From an uncultured Bacilli bacterium (lineage in GTDB: Bacteria; Bacillota_I; Bacilli_A; RF39; UBA660): DNA of 43,721 nucleotides. Numbering within the stretch: the first letter of the stretch is position 1; each line of letters begins with the position of its first letter. Below are positions 43,227-43,721 of the stretch, one piece after another. The DNA lies in contig CANQGB010000008.1 of assembly GCA_947600335.1 (NCBI GenBank), positions 1 through 43,721 on the forward strand. The letters run 5' to 3'. The notes under the pieces are model-generated. The model had not been told where the DNA came from. It was given only the letters and a program-made list of their open reading frames with translations, and did no database searches. A program made the translations under genes and the position numbers.

Positions 43227-43721
43227 ATGGAACCATACAAAGCAAAAATGTTGCCAATTTCATATAAACTTGATAAAGAAACAATTAAACTTTTAGGTCA
43301 AGCAAACGATAAATATGGTCAATATAAGTCTTTATTAAAAATGTTTAAATTTGACCAAAAGTATTTTCTTGATTCTTTAGTATTGGGTGAAAGTATTAGA
43401 TCTTCAAGAATTGAAGGTATTCAAATATCTCAAGATGATATGTATTACATGAATTATAAAGAATCTAATGATAGCATTAAAGAAGTTAAAAATTTAAAAC
43501 AAATGTTAGAATATGCCAACGAAAAATTAAAAGACAGAAATTTTAGTATTAATATGATTAATTCTATGCACAAAATATTATTATCTGGAGTTAGAGGAAA
43601 AGATAAGTCTCCTGGAGAAATTAGAGATATTCAAAATTATATTGGTCCAAAAGGCCTTGGAAAAGAAGGAGCTACATTTGTTCCACCTATTCCAGAAGAA
43701 GTTCCAGAACTTTTAGATAAT
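43227..43721 (+). CDS. Fic-family protein, N-terminal part (cut by window end)
   Basis: The first 165 residues of a Fic-family protein. The Fic_N domain pattern is clear: MLPISYKLDKETIKLLGQAN, then SLVLGESIRSSRIEGIQIS, where the SSRIEG segment is the inhibitory (S/T)xxxE(G/N) motif of class II Fic enzymes. It continues through NMINSMHKILLSGVRGKDKSPGEIRDIQNYIG and FVPPIPEEV. The catalytic HPFxxGNGR loop would lie beyond the edge. Intact family members transfer AMP to target proteins. The start ATG 43227 follows AGAAGAGTGAT. No nonsense codon appears in the visible part. Confidence 0.9.
   Translation, partial: MEPYKAKMLPISYKLDKETIKLLGQANDKYGQYKSLLKMFKFDQKYFLDSLVLGESIRSSRIEGIQISQDDMYYMNYKESNDSIKEVKNLKQMLEYANEKLKDRNFSINMINSMHKILLSGVRGKDKSPGEIRDIQNYIGPKGLGKEGATFVPPIPEEVPELLDN

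Overview
The window is about 44 kb of AT-rich DNA from a low-GC Gram-positive (Firmicutes/Bacilli-like) bacterium. Gene order and gene content suggest a reduced-genome, gut-type lineage near the Erysipelotrichia or RF39/Mycoplasmatota border. TGA is used as a stop (for example in rel and queA's upstream neighbour) and Trp is encoded by TGG, so the standard bacterial code applies and classical Mycoplasma/Spiroplasma is excluded. A sporulation-type sigma factor, a SpoVB-like flippase, a ComN-like regulator and a YrzE-like membrane protein point to ancestry shared with spore formers. I see no rRNA, tRNA, CRISPR array or insertion sequence.

Layout. 1-2.1 kb: a minus-strand ABC ATPase, a small helical protein and an SigE/SigK-type sigma factor. 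2.1-7.7 kb: a compact operon of ruvA, ruvB, a P-loop kinase, queA, tgt, a small membrane protein and an unknown protein. 7.7-9.3 kb: an unknown protein, a YrzE-like (TIGR04086) membrane protein and a DUF421 protein. 9.3-16.1 kb: accessory block 1, holding a membrane-anchored C39-like cysteine peptidase plus partner, an AAA_14/DUF4143 ATPase, an ABC ATPase-FtsX fusion and two small proteins. 16.1-20.3 kb: spoVB-like, comN, rel and dtd. 20.3-24.9 kb: accessory block 2, which opens with a second copy of the C39 peptidase/partner pair, then a membrane zinc-metallopeptidase candidate, a TPR-like protein and a NUDIX hydrolase. 24.9-35.0 kb: a histidine T-box followed by hisS, asnS, aspS, gatC, gatA, gatB and three unknown genes, with no obvious terminator until 35.03 kb. 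35.1-38.7 kb: a HerA-like ATPase, a Fic pseudogene with two amber codons and a Bro-N antirepressor-like protein. 38.7-43.1 kb: a two-component system with an ABC exporter. 43.2 kb to the edge: a second Fic protein, cut by the window end.

The backbone follows the known Bacillus order ruvA-ruvB-queA-tgt-yajC-yrzE-yrbG(DUF421)-spoVB-comN-secDF-recJ-apt-relA-dtd-lytH-hisS-aspS, with secDF, recJ and apt absent. The two blocks that interrupt this order each begin with a paralogous C39-peptidase/partner pair. The peptidases share the same Cys-His-Asp spacing, and the partners share a Cys-x16-Cys pair. This duplicated two-gene envelope module is the best candidate here for an undescribed system. Other notable points are a Rel enzyme whose hydrolase active-site Glu-Asp pair is Asn-Asn, a T-box that may control a 10-kb translation operon, and matching 11-bp direct-repeat operators in front of the response regulator and the ABC permease.
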